This document shows positions 9,916 through 18,383 of a stretch of DNA of 64,000 bases, one piece after another. This DNA is from Mycobacterium sp. URHD0025 (GTDB lineage Bacteria; Actinomycetota; Actinomycetes; Mycobacteriales; Mycobacteriaceae): positions 124,001 through 188,000 of the forward strand of contig NZ_AUEQ01000001.1 in NCBI RefSeq assembly GCF_000426065.1, written 5' to 3'. Position 1 is the stretch's first letter. Each line of letters starts with the position of its first letter. The notes under the pieces were generated by a model. That model worked only from the letters and a program-made list of their open reading frames with translations. It made no database searches and was not told the DNA's origin. A program made the translations under genes and the position numbers.

Positions 9916-11559
9916 CTAGTGGCCGCCGAACGGGAAGGGCCACATCGACCCGCCGTCACTGCCCGAGCCGCGCGAACCACCGGAACGACCGGGATTCCAA
10001 TCGCCGGACCCTGAGCCACCCGGATTCCAGTCACCCGAGCCACTGGACCGACCGGGATTCCAGTCGCCGGAGCCACTGGACCGGCCAGGGTTCCAGCCCG
10101 AGCTCGGACCCGAACCCGATCCCGGGCCCCAGTCATCCGAACCCGAGCCCGGCCACTGCGGGGTCTCCGGTTCGTGACGCGACGGCGGATCCCACGGGCG
10201 CTGCGGCTCTTGGCGCTGCGGCGGCTCCCACGGCGGACGGAAGAGGCCGGGCAGCCGCGGCGGGGGCGGGAGCACGACCAGCGGCGGGATGTACGGAGCC
10301 GGCGGGTTGTAGATCGGCGCAGGCGGTGCCACAGGGATCGGCGCAGGCGGCGGAGCCTCGGGAGCCGGAGCCGGCGCCTCGGGGGCAGGCGGCGGGGCCG
10401 CGGCGGGCTGCTCGACGTAGACCGTGCGCGGCGGCGCCTGCGGGGCCGGGGCCGGAGCTTCCTGCACCACCGGTATCGGGGCCTTGATGGTCTCCGGCGG
10501 CGGGGCCGGTGGCGGGGCTGCCGGCTGTGCGGGCTGGGCTTCCGGTGCGGGAGCAGGTGGAAGCTGGGCCGGAGCGCTGGGCGCGACCGCACCCTGTGCG
10601 GGCGAGGGACGCTGATCGACTGTCGGCCGGATGCTCACCGCAAGCGAAATGACCAGGGCCACAACGCCGACCACGAATACCGACGTCAACGCGGATCCCA
10701 CCAGCAGGAACGGCTTGCGTTCCTCGTCGAGTGGCATCTCGTCGGCGACGAGGTCCACCCCGTCGATCGCATCGGCGCCGACGGGGGCCATCTCGGTGGC
10801 CAGGCCGGCCAGCGCGTAGGCGCTGCCCGCGGTGGTGCCGTCGGGGTCTTGCGAGTAGGCGAGACCGACCGTGGTGGCCTCGAACGCCGGAGCGTTGGCC
10901 GATGCGAGGGCGGCACCGCGGGCGAGTGCCATCTCGGGCTCGTCCGGGGCGCTGACCGGAAGCGACACCAGGGGTTCCAGATGCGCCTTCACCGACGCGA
11001 CGTCGACGCCTGCGCCGAGGACGAACATGCCCTGCGGCGCGGAATCGGCGGCGGCCACGGCGGCGGCCATATCGGTGAGCACGGCCATGGCGTCGGTGCT
11101 GTGCAGAGACCGGCTCAACACCTTGACCACCGAGCCGTCGTCGGTCTTGACCACCGACAGCGTCGCGGCGTCACGGTCGATGAACAGCAGCGCCGTGGTG
11201 TCGTACCCGACCGCGCGGCCGACCGCCTGGGCCAGCGCCGCGGCGGCATGACTTTCGGAGACCAACATGACGTCGTCGATGCCGTGCGCAGACAGTGTGT
11301 CGCGCAGTGCGGCGGCGTCGGAATGGTCGGTCCAGGTGACGCCGATCGACTTCAGATGATGCCCACCCGAGGTGGCGCTCTCCTGGGTTCCGAGGATGGC
11401 GGCGACCACCTGATCCGCCGCCGTGGTGGTTGCCGAATCCCCACCGGCGGTGACGTCGAAGACGTCGTGATCGACGGTAACTCCGTCGGCCTTCTCCCCC
11501 TCGACCAGCACCATGCGGACCGTTGTAGGTGCCATCGCCACACCCAATACGATGTCCAC
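9916..11559 (-). CDS. Membrane protein with actin/Hsp70-like N-domain and Pro/Gly-rich repeat tail (DUF7159-like)
   Basis: I start this 547 aa protein at GTG 11559, preceded closely by GGAGGG; the open frame runs about 23 codons further up without a good ribosome site. Residues 1 to about 260 have the outline of an actin-like ATPase: an initial VLGVAMAPTTVRMVLVEG strand pair, ALLFIDRDAATLSVV, GMFVLGAGVD, and EPEMALARGAALASA as in Hsp70 proteins. The invariant nucleotide-binding residues look degenerate. One membrane helix follows (LVGSALTSVFVVGVVALVISL). The rest is a Pro/Ala-rich then Gly-rich tail with four GSGDWNPG-type repeats. The neighbouring protein at 14167-15186 is a shorter paralogue. 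Its role is unknown, probably in the envelope. Confidence 0.8.
   Translation of the reverse strand: MDIVLGVAMAPTTVRMVLVEGEKADGVTVDHDVFDVTAGGDSATTTAADQVVAAILGTQESATSGGHHLKSIGVTWTDHSDAAALRDTLSAHGIDDVMLVSESHAAAALAQAVGRAVGYDTTALLFIDRDAATLSVVKTDDGSVVKVLSRSLHSTDAMAVLTDMAAAVAAADSAPQGMFVLGAGVDVASVKAHLEPLVSLPVSAPDEPEMALARGAALASANAPAFEATTVGLAYSQDPDGTTAGSAYALAGLATEMAPVGADAIDGVDLVADEMPLDEERKPFLLVGSALTSVFVVGVVALVISLAVSIRPTVDQRPSPAQGAVAPSAPAQLPPAPAPEAQPAQPAAPPPAPPPETIKAPIPVVQEAPAPAPQAPPRTVYVEQPAAAPPPAPEAPAPAPEAPPPAPIPVAPPAPIYNPPAPYIPPLVVLPPPPRLPGLFRPPWEPPQRQEPQRPWDPPSRHEPETPQWPGSGSDDWGPGSGSGPSSGWNPGRSSGSGDWNPGRSSGSGDWNPGGSGSGDWNPGRSGGSRGSGSDGGSMWPFPFGGH
9975..10101 (-). repeat. Tandem coding repeat (GDWNPGRSSGS type)
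   Basis: About four imperfect in-frame copies of a roughly 27-33 base unit encode Trp-Asn-Pro-Gly-containing motifs near the C-terminus of the Pro/Gly-rich membrane protein. Copy number is likely to vary between strains. Confidence 0.7.
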
Positions 11560-11779
11560 CGAGCCCTCCAATGTGTTTGCTGCACTGCATTTGTCGCCAT
11601 TGCGCACACATTCCGCACGAACCGACAACTAGAACCTTCATCGGTGTAACCAGCTGCATCGTTACACCTGCGCCCGTTAGCTACAGCGCCAGATTCCGGT
11701 CGGACCGCGACGGCATGGTGCGCGCCGGCGCCGGTTAGTTAGACCCTACTCGGCATTACGACAAAGAGCGCCGGCCGGT

Positions 11780-13141
11780 TCATCCCGCAGTGTCTTCCTC
11801 GGCCGGATCGGGGCGCTGTCCGCGGTCCCCGAGTTGGCCCATCTGACCCGGCTGTCCCATCTGCCCCAGCGTCCCGCCGAACAGCCCGGGCCGGCGGGCG
11901 GGCAGGTGCCCGTGCACACCCTCGGCGTAGGCGGATTCGGCGTGCTGGGTGAAGTCGACGCCGGTGGTCTCGTCCTCGGGGCTCACCCGGAATCCCATGA
12001 ACCGGTCGATCGCCTTGGCAATCGCGTAGGACATCGTGAACGCATAGGCCGCCACGACGACCACAGCCAGCAGCTGCTTACCCAGCTGGGTCAGACCGCC
12101 GCCGTAGAAGAGGCCCTGCGGACCCGCGGTCATCACCTCGGTGGCCAGGAATCCGATCAGCAGGACGCCGACCACACCGCCGACGAAGTGCACGCCCACC
12201 ACATCGAGCGAGTCGTCATAACCGAACCGGAACTTCAGGCCGATCGCGAACGAACAGACGACTCCGGCCGCCAGGCCGACGACGACCGCACCGAGAGTGT
12301 TGACCGTGCCGCAGGACGGGGTGATCGCCACCAGGCCTGCCACCACACCGGACGCCGCGCCGAACGTGGTGGGCTTGCCGTCGCGGATCTGTTCGACCGT
12401 CAGCCAGCCCAGCATGCCCAGGCAGCCGGCGACCAGGGTGTTGAGGAAGATCGCGGCGGCGGTGCCGTTGGCGGCCAGCGCCGAGCCCGCGTTGAAGCCG
12501 AACCAGCCGAACCACAGCAGACCGACGCCCAGCAGCACGAAGGGCAGGTTGTGCGGGCGCATCGCGTCCTGCTTGAAGCCGATGCGAGGACCGAGCAGCA
12601 GCGCCAGCGCCAGGGCCGAGGAGCCGGAGACGATCTCGACGACGAGCCCGCCGGCGTAGTCGAGAACGCCGAGGCCGGCCAGCCAGCCGCCCGGGCCCCA
12701 GACCCAGTGGGCGACGACGGCGTACACCGCGACCGCCCACAGCGGGACGAACACCATCCAGGCGGCGAACTTCGCGCGGTCCGCGATGGCCCCGCTGACC
12801 AGCGCGGCGGTGATGATCGCGAAGGTCAGCTGGAAGGTGGCGAACAGCAGCTCGGGAACCGCGCCGTGCGCCGTGCTGGGAGTGATGCCGAGCATGCCGA
12901 AGTGCTGCAGACCGCCGATCAGACCGCCGCCGGCGTCATCGGAGAACGCCAGGGTGTAACCGACCAGCAGCCAGGCCACCGTGACCAGCGGGATCGAGAT
13001 GAAGCTCATCATGATCATGTTGAGCACGCCGGTGGTGCGGACCATGCCGCCGTAGAAGATGGCGAGGCCGGGGGTCATCAGCAGGACCAGCGCGGTGCTG
13101 GCGAGAAGCCACGCTGTGGCGGCCGGATCGATTTCGGGCAC
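11780..13141 (-). CDS. amt: Amt-family ammonium transporter, Glu-His variant
   Basis: The 453 aa inner-membrane channel has eleven predicted helices and the family signatures MMTPGLAIFYGGMVR-like (LMTPGLAIFYGG), WFGFNAGSAL and TPSCGTVNTLGAVVVGL. In E. coli AmtB two histidines line the pore. The second is present here (DVVGVHFVGG), but the first is replaced by Glu169 in GGLVVEIVSG (codon at 12635-12637). The same substitution is known in some fungal Mep proteins. The C-terminal regulatory segment (SPEDETTGVDFTQHAESAY) that contacts PII is kept and is followed by about 45 residues of Gly/Gln/Pro repeats. No glnK or glnD is adjacent. Confidence 0.93.
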   Translation of the reverse strand: MPEIDPAATAWLLASTALVLLMTPGLAIFYGGMVRTTGVLNMIMMSFISIPLVTVAWLLVGYTLAFSDDAGGGLIGGLQHFGMLGITPSTAHGAVPELLFATFQLTFAIITAALVSGAIADRAKFAAWMVFVPLWAVAVYAVVAHWVWGPGGWLAGLGVLDYAGGLVVEIVSGSSALALALLLGPRIGFKQDAMRPHNLPFVLLGVGLLWFGWFGFNAGSALAANGTAAAIFLNTLVAGCLGMLGWLTVEQIRDGKPTTFGAASGVVAGLVAITPSCGTVNTLGAVVVGLAAGVVCSFAIGLKFRFGYDDSLDVVGVHFVGGVVGVLLIGFLATEVMTAGPQGLFYGGGLTQLGKQLLAVVVVAAYAFTMSYAIAKAIDRFMGFRVSPEDETTGVDFTQHAESAYAEGVHGHLPARRPGLFGGTLGQMGQPGQMGQLGDRGQRPDPAEEDTAG

Positions 13142-13265
13142 GTCGAGCTCCTTTGGTCTCGACGAGAATGTCGGGCGCGCGTTTCAGCCAAGCGGCAAGC
13201 GTGTTTCAGCCGTGTTTCGTGTTGCGGTGTGGTTACTGAAAGTTCACGGGCGGGCCTCTTGGCTT

Positions 13266-13562
13266 CTGGCGTCGCCGTTTTCCACACCTGGGCCGTCGAT
13301 CGGCGATTTCCGCAGCCCACAGGTAGAAAACGGCACACGCGCACGCCGGCCTACAGGGTGCTCGGTCCCCTGGCGTCGCCGCTTTCCACACCTGAGCCGT
13401 CGATCGGCGATCTCCACAGCCCACACGTGGGAAACGGCGCACGCGCTCGCCGGCCTACAGGGTGTGCTCGGTCCCCTGGCGTCGCCGTTTTCCACACCTG
13501 GGCCGTCGACCGGCAATTTCCACAGCCCACAGGTAGAAAACGGCACACGCGCACGCCGACCT
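13266..13562. repeat. Three tandem copies of a hairpin-forming unit of about 105 bases
   Basis: Units begin at 13266, 13370 and 13476 (periods 104 and 106; the last is cut short near 13562). Each starts CTGGCGTCGCC, then holds an arm like GTTTTCCACACCTGGGC and a facing arm like GCCCACAGGTAGAAAAC about 20 bases later, so each can fold into a long imperfect stem. The units fill the gap between amt and dcd. Hairpins of the same plan occur at 18329-18383 and 54789-54839. The remaining sequence between amt and dcd (13142-13265) shows no gene. Confidence 0.85.
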
Positions 13563-13580
13563 CGCCCGCGCGGGCGCTGC

Positions 13581-14150
13581 CTAGGACTTGATGAAGTTCA
13601 GATGCGACCGTGACGGGGTCGGCCCACGCTGACCCTGGTATTTCGAGCCGACCTTGGCGCTGCCGTATGGGTGCTCGGCCGGACTGGTGAGCCGCAGCAG
13701 GCACAGCTGGCCGATCTTCATCCCCGGCCACAACGTGATGGGCAGGTTGGCGACGTTGGAGAGCTCCAGCGTGATGTGCCCGGAGAAGCCAGGGTCGATG
13801 AACCCGGCCGTCGAGTGCGTCAACAACCCGAGGCGGCCCAGCGAGGACTTCCCTTCCAGGCGTCCGGCCAGGTCGTCGGGCAGGGTGCACACCTCCAGCG
13901 TGGAGCCGAGCACGAACTCACCCGGGTGCAGCACGAAGGGTTCACCCTCGGTGGGCTCGACCAGGCTGGTCAGCTCGTCCTGCTGTTTGGCCGGGTCGAT
14001 ATGGGTGTAGCGGGTGTTGTTGAAGACCCGGAACAGGCTGTCCAACCGCACATCGACGCTCGACGGCTGCACCAGGGCATCGTCGAACGGCTCGATGGCA
14101 AGGCGTTTCGCGGCGATCTCGGCCCGGATGTCTCGATCGGAGAGCAGCAC
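13581..14150 (-). CDS. dcd: dCTP deaminase (likely bifunctional dCTP deaminase-dUTPase)
   Basis: The 189 aa trimeric enzyme of pyrimidine deoxynucleotide metabolism deaminates dCTP. In mycobacteria the homologue Rv0321 also hydrolyses the dUTP product to dUMP. Visible motifs are [10 protein letters not shown] near the N-terminus, [27 protein letters not shown] with the catalytic Glu and the allosteric/active-site region, and the C-terminal nucleotide lid around [16 protein letters not shown]. The length matches the M. tuberculosis protein as I remember it (190 aa). It is separated by 16 bases from the upstream DUF7159-like gene on the same strand. Confidence 0.95.
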   Translation of the reverse strand: MLLSDRDIRAEIAAKRLAIEPFDDALVQPSSVDVRLDSLFRVFNNTRYTHIDPAKQQDELTSLVEPTEGEPFVLHPGEFVLGSTLEVCTLPDDLAGRLEGKSSLGRLGLLTHSTAGFIDPGFSGHITLELSNVANLPITLWPGMKIGQLCLLRLTSPAEHPYGSAKVGSKYQGQRGPTPSRSHLNFIKS

Positions 14151-14166
14151 CCGACGAGCGTATCGG

Positions 14167-15186
14167 TTACCGACGGACCACCTGCGGCAACGGCGGCACC
14201 GTCGCGGGTTTCGGAGGTGTCCGCACAGGCACCTTGCGCGCGACGGTGTGGATCTGCTGGCCGTTGAGGGACTCGATCAGCGGATTCGGTGGCGGCCCCG
14301 TCGGCACCGGACTGGCATCGGGCGCGGGCAGCAAGGGCTGCGCCGGCGAGGCGTGGGCAGCCGGGGCCGACGCCTGCGGCCGCGGGCCTCCGTGCACGGT
14401 GATCGCCAGGAACACCGAACCTGCCACGATCAACAGCGCAGTCGCCACAACCATGGACCAGGTGTGCATCAGGTGGTCGCGGTTGGCTTGTGGCGCGACA
14501 TCGTCGCGCATGTCGGCGCTGGCGATCAGCGCACCGCGCGCCAGCAGCAAGGCGGCATCGTCACCGAGCGCAACCGGTCGCGACATCACCGAATTGACCT
14601 CTTCGACAAGGCTTTCCGCGTCCGGGGCGGACCCGGGAATGGCCACGGTGCCAACCGGCTCGGGGAAGCTGTCGCAGACGCCGCGCAGAGCAAGCACTGC
14701 AGTCGCCTGGTCGGTTCCGTCCAGACGGCGGCTGCGTAACCGGCGGGTGCCGTCCTCACCCTCGGCGCCGATCACGGCCAGCATGGTCTCCTCGGGTTCG
14801 ACCACGCACAAGGCGATCGAGTCGCAGTCAGCGATCTGAACGGTGTATTCGGCGGCCGCTTCGAGTGCGTCCGTACCGCCGATGACCGCGACGTTGGTGA
14901 CGCCCAGCTCCTCGAGGGCGTCGAGGACCAGCTTGGCCTCGTCGGCCACCTCATCGGTCCAGGTCAGAGCGACACGGACAACGGTGTACCCGTTGGCTGG
15001 TGCGGCAGCGCGGGCATCGGTCACCGCTTTGACGACGTGCTCGCGGAAGCCCAGGTGCTCGACGCCGGCGTTGGTGTCTGCGTCCAGCGAATCGTGGTCG
15101 ATCACCGCGCCGTCGCCATGGGTGCCCTCCACCAGGAGGAGCCGGGCGTCGCGCGAGGTCATGGCAATACCGATAACAACTTCCAT
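14167..15186 (-). CDS. Membrane protein with actin/Hsp70-like N-domain and Pro-rich tail (DUF7159-like)
   Basis: The 339 aa protein starts at ATG 15186, with GAGGGA about 10 bases upstream. The N-domain ([24 protein letters not shown]) aligns over its length with the protein at 9916-11559: a central [15 protein letters not shown], and [15 protein letters not shown] before the membrane helix ([20 protein letters not shown]). The tail is short and Pro/Ala-rich, ending in [10 protein letters not shown]. The domain resembles a degenerate actin-fold ATPase. No function is known. It lies just upstream of dcd on the same strand. Confidence 0.78.
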   Translation of the reverse strand: MEVVIGIAMTSRDARLLLVEGTHGDGAVIDHDSLDADTNAGVEHLGFREHVVKAVTDARAAAPANGYTVVRVALTWTDEVADEAKLVLDALEELGVTNVAVIGGTDALEAAAEYTVQIADCDSIALCVVEPEETMLAVIGAEGEDGTRRLRSRRLDGTDQATAVLALRGVCDSFPEPVGTVAIPGSAPDAESLVEEVNSVMSRPVALGDDAALLLARGALIASADMRDDVAPQANRDHLMHTWSMVVATALLIVAGSVFLAITVHGGPRPQASAPAAHASPAQPLLPAPDASPVPTGPPPNPLIESLNGQQIHTVARKVPVRTPPKPATVPPLPQVVRR

Positions 15187-15548
15187 GGGTCTGGATCCCT
15201 CGATTGATTCGGCCCGACGTGCGGGCCTGTTCGCTCCATGCAGCACCGGATGGAGCCCACGACAACCGACGGTAGAGAGCGCGCCTGAGAACTGCGGCCC
15301 GAGGATTTACAGGACTCTCAGGGTGGCGCGTTCACAGGAATCATGTTCTGGGGTCTTGTGTTTCGCCACGCCGGTCCAGGCTCCGGGTCCCCGCTGGGCA
15401 TCGATCCGTCGGCCGCGTCGGGAGGCTTCGCCAATCGGCGGTCACCACCCGAGGGTCGAGCCGGCGTCAATTTCTTAGACTCACCGAGAGGATGTCCGCC
15501 CGCCTTACCCGGAAGCAGGGCTCAGTTGCTATCCTTCGTCAGCACCAT
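15187..15548. other. Intergenic region before tRNA-Gly
   Basis: This stretch of about 360 bases separates the divergent DUF7159-like gene and the tRNA. I see no convincing gene. A TATCCT sequence at about 15530-15535 is placed suitably as a -10 element for the tRNA. Confidence 0.5.
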
Positions 15549-15622
15549 GCCGATGTAGTTCAATGGCAGAACATCAGCTTCCCAAGCTGAATACGCGGGT
15601 TCGATTCCCGTCATCGGCTCCA
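15549..15622 (+). tRNA. glyU: tRNA-Gly (anticodon CCC)
   Basis: The sequence folds as a cloverleaf. The acceptor stem GCCGATG pairs with CATCGGC, the anticodon stem TCAGC/GCTGA encloses the loop TTCCCAA with anticodon CCC, and the T arm contains GGGTTCGATTCCC. CCA is genomically encoded at 15620-15622. It reads GGG codons. Confidence 0.95.
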
Positions 15623-15707
15623 TATATGACCGGGCGAATGCTGCTGAACGTCGATTCGCTCGGAGGCGCGTCCCGCATCGGTCCCGTGCACTCGCCACCC
15701 CGAGCGC

Positions 15708-16268
15708 TCACTGCATCTGGTCAAGCATGTCGGAGAACGCATCCTTCAGCCGCAGCGCCTTCTTGATCTCGATTGAAGTGACGTAGGGATACTCCCCGTA
15801 CTCCAGAAAGCTGGGCACGTGGTGTTCCCGAACGAACTGCACGAACCCCTCGGGACGCTCTCGCCAGTCCTCGGGGAAACCCTCAAGGTTCTCAAAGGTG
15901 GTCGCGATACCCGACTGGCCGAACAGCTGAACGGCATCCTCGGTGTACTTGTCGAAGTCGGTGTCGAAGATGCCCTGGTACTGGAAATAGAGGTCCTCGC
16001 CGATATTGAACAGCTGCCACCGCAGGTAATGCAGCTTCAGCGGATCCAGAACCGTGGGGTCTTTCTCGACTGCGGCCTGAATAGTTCTCCCGTGTTCGCG
16101 GATCGCCTCTTCGCGACCCGGTATGACCTTCGCGATGATCGTGAAGCCGTAGCACGCCGGAGTGCGCGGGAAAACTGGTCCGTATCGCCCCCGCTCTTCT
16201 TCGAAATATCCCTCTTTCGGGATCGCCATGGCGGCGGGCTTGGTCCAGTCCTGATCGGTCGCGGTCAT
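15708..16268 (-). CDS. Conserved hypothetical protein
   Basis: The 186 aa protein starts at ATG 16268, preceded by AAAGGAGCC. It is soluble and rich in aromatic and acidic residues. A segment ACYGFTIIAKVIPGREEAI (about residues 40-58) looks like the first strand and helix of a ferredoxin-like alpha/beta barrel, and FDTDFDKYTEDAVQLF comes later. I do not recognise the family with confidence and assign no function. It lies between the tRNA and the flavin oxidoreductase, transcribed away from the latter. Confidence 0.72.
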   Translation of the reverse strand: MTATDQDWTKPAAMAIPKEGYFEEERGRYGPVFPRTPACYGFTIIAKVIPGREEAIREHGRTIQAAVEKDPTVLDPLKLHYLRWQLFNIGEDLYFQYQGIFDTDFDKYTEDAVQLFGQSGIATTFENLEGFPEDWRERPEGFVQFVREHHVPSFLEYGEYPYVTSIEIKKALRLKDAFSDMLDQMQ

Positions 16269-16519
16269 GTTGGCTCCTTTGTGAACCGATGGGCCGGACA
16301 CTACGCCTGATTAATCGCCGTTTCGGGCGGTTCATTCGCAGGTCTACAGACCCAGTCGGGCTGGAACCGACACTGTGCGGATGGTCGATCACCGCGGCGT
16401 CACCCGTAGCCGAACTCCGTACTCGAACGGCGCCACAATCCATTCATTGAGAACCCTCATTGACAATTGGAGACCCAGTGGTCGACAGTGCTAGGCGTCC
16501 ACGGCACGAGAGGCAAGTA

Positions 16520-17620
16520 ATGAGCACGAACCACCCCGATGACCAGCTCAACGAACTCGGCTACTACGCCGTGACGCGCCACCCCGCGGACGTCCGGGTG
16601 GTCCTGCCCGAAGCGCGTATGGCCGAGTCGCTGGGCCTGGGGTCGTGCCACATCGGTGAACGTTTCACCGTGAAGGACGCGGCGGTGCTCTCGGGCGCGG
16701 TGGCGGGCTGCAGCACCAGCCTCGGTATCGCGCCGTCGACCAACTACCACACCCGCCACCCCACGGTCACCGCCACAGTGGGATCGACGATGCACGCCCT
16801 CACTGAGGGTCGCTTCGCCATGGCGTTCGGGCGCGGGATGGCGGCGTACTGGCAGGCGATCGGCCTGCCCGTGGTGACCGAGGCCCGGCTTCGCGACTTC
16901 TTCGGCATCCTGCGCCGGCTCTGGGCCGGCGAGATGATCGTGAATCACGAAGGGCCGGCCGGGAAGTGGCCGCTGTTGCGCCACGTGAGCGGTCTTGCCG
17001 ACGGCCCACCCATCGGTCTGGTGGCGGTCGGTCCCAAGACGATGGAACTCGCCGGGGAGATCTGCGATTTCGTTGTGCTCCATACCTTTTTCTCCGATGA
17101 AGCGACGACGGCGTCGGTCGCGGCGGTGCGCCGGGGCGCGGAACGCGCGGGCAAGGATCCCGACAGCGTCCGCATCTGGGCGTGCCTGGCGACGGTCCCG
17201 GACGCGCTGTCGGAGGACGACCGGTTGCGCCGCGGCGTCGGCCGGCTGGCCACTTATCTGCAGGCCTACCCGGACGTGCTCGTCGGGGCCAATGGCTGGG
17301 ATCGCGCGGTGTGGGACCGGATCAGGCAGTCAGCACTGTTCACCGATGCGGCCACTGCCGGGCCCATCGATGCGAGCGCCTCGTTCGAGACACTGCAGCG
17401 CATCGCCGAGCTGATCCCCACGGAGTGGCTGGACTCGGTGGCCAAGGGATCACCGCAGGACTGCGCGAAAACCATCGCCCGGCAGTACGACCTGGGTGTG
17501 CATTCCGTCATCATGCACGGCGCGAGTCCGCAGGAACTCGAACCCGTCGTGCGGGCGTACCGGGCCGATCGGCCGACGCTGCGGCGTGCCGTGGCGGCGA
17601 ACCCCGGGCGATTCGCCTGA
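16520..17620 (+). CDS. LLM-class flavin/F420-dependent oxidoreductase
   Basis: The 366 aa protein has the bacterial luciferase-like (LLM) TIM barrel. Features are ELGYYAVTRHP at the N-terminus, EARMAESLGLGSCHIGERF in place of the usual strand 2, IAPSTNYHTRHP, and GRFAMAFGRGM near the cofactor phosphate site. Mycobacterial members often use F420, but the cofactor cannot be decided here. The ATG at 16520 follows GAGAGG. Upstream, 16302-16519 contains the divergent promoters. The TetR gene follows immediately and probably shares the transcript. Confidence 0.88.
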   Translation: MSTNHPDDQLNELGYYAVTRHPADVRVVLPEARMAESLGLGSCHIGERFTVKDAAVLSGAVAGCSTSLGIAPSTNYHTRHPTVTATVGSTMHALTEGRFAMAFGRGMAAYWQAIGLPVVTEARLRDFFGILRRLWAGEMIVNHEGPAGKWPLLRHVSGLADGPPIGLVAVGPKTMELAGEICDFVVLHTFFSDEATTASVAAVRRGAERAGKDPDSVRIWACLATVPDALSEDDRLRRGVGRLATYLQAYPDVLVGANGWDRAVWDRIRQSALFTDAATAGPIDASASFETLQRIAELIPTEWLDSVAKGSPQDCAKTIARQYDLGVHSVIMHGASPQELEPVVRAYRADRPTLRRAVAANPGRFA

Positions 17621-18306
17621 ACGCCCGCGAATCTCCGCAGGCCATCCGCGCTCGGGAGCAGTGGCGCGCGGCGGTTCCCACCGCAGTCACCTCGGCCGCG
17701 GGCACCAAGCTGAACAAGCGCGGCCTCGAGACCCGGGCCCGCTTGCTCGACATCGCCATCCGCTGTCTGGCCGAGAGCGGTGGCGAGCCGGTGTCGGCCA
17801 ATCGCATCGCCAAGGATGCGGGCGTCACCTGGGGTACGGTGCAGCACCAGTTCGGCGACCTGGACGGCTTGTGGGTGGCGGTGATCACCGAGATCCATTC
17901 CCGCAGTTGGTCATCCAACGAAAGGCCGCCGCGCACGGGCACCTTGCGTGAGCGAGTGGTGGTCGCCGTCGACTCTGTCTGGACATATCTGGACACGACT
18001 GAAGGGCGGGCGCTGACCGCACTGCGCACCTCGCTGCCGCCACGTCGTTCCGACATCGCGGCCGAATATCCGCGGACGGCAGCCGCTTTCGCGGCGCGCG
18101 AACATGACTGGATCGAAGGTTTCGACTATCTGATGGACGGCCTCGACCTCGATCCGGATCAGCTGTACCGGGTGCGGTGCCTGCTCCCCGCTGCCATCCG
18201 GGGCCTGAGCAACGAACGTCAGATGGGCTTCACGTCGGACCTCGAGGTCGCCCGCACGGCACTGACCGATGCCGTGGTGGCACTGCTGTCCCAGCCGCGG
18301 CAGTGA
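17617..18306 (+). CDS. TetR-family transcriptional regulator (start codon uncertain)
   Basis: The N-terminal helix-turn-helix is clear: ETRARLLDIAIRCLAESGG, then RIAKDAGVTWGTVQHQFGDLDGLW. An all-helical ligand domain continues to the end. The frame is open far upstream, but no ATG, GTG or TTG in frame lies between about 17425 (inside the preceding gene) and the HTH. I mark the CTG at 17617 that overlaps the upstream TGA only as a placeholder (229 aa). The true start may be a rare codon, or a sequencing error may hide it. The gene is adjacent to the LLM oxidoreductase, its probable target. It converges with the rhomboid-like gene. Confidence 0.8.
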   Translation: MNARESPQAIRAREQWRAAVPTAVTSAAGTKLNKRGLETRARLLDIAIRCLAESGGEPVSANRIAKDAGVTWGTVQHQFGDLDGLWVAVITEIHSRSWSSNERPPRTGTLRERVVVAVDSVWTYLDTTEGRALTALRTSLPPRRSDIAAEYPRTAAAFAAREHDWIEGFDYLMDGLDLDPDQLYRVRCLLPAAIRGLSNERQMGFTSDLEVARTALTDAVVALLSQPRQ

Positions 18307-18328
18307 GGCGGGACGACGACTGCGCGCG

Positions 18329-18383
18329 GGTTTCTACCCCCGGGCGGTTGATCGCCGCCCGTCACGACCCTGCGGTAGAAACC
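18329..18383. terminator. Double-stem hairpin between convergent genes
   Basis: GGTTTCTACC (18329-18338) pairs perfectly with GGTAGAAACC (18374-18383), and inside it CGGGCGG (18341-18347) pairs with CCGCCCG (18355-18361). It lies between the TetR stop and the 3' end of the rhomboid-like gene, overlapping the last codons of the latter. It could act as a bidirectional terminator. Its arms resemble the repeat units at 13266-13562. Confidence 0.65.

Noticed and set aside
13266..13562. Possible CRISPR array
   Set aside because: Units of about 105 bases are repeated nearly whole, without short repeats alternating with unique spacers, and no cas genes are present.
11834..13591. 585-codon plus-strand open frame opposite amt
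   Set aside because: It is antisense to a clear Amt gene, has the Arg/His/Gln-rich composition of a high-GC shadow frame and no recognisable domain.
15343..15558. Small open frame upstream of tRNA-Gly
   Set aside because: It runs into the tRNA, has no ribosome site and no recognisable motif.
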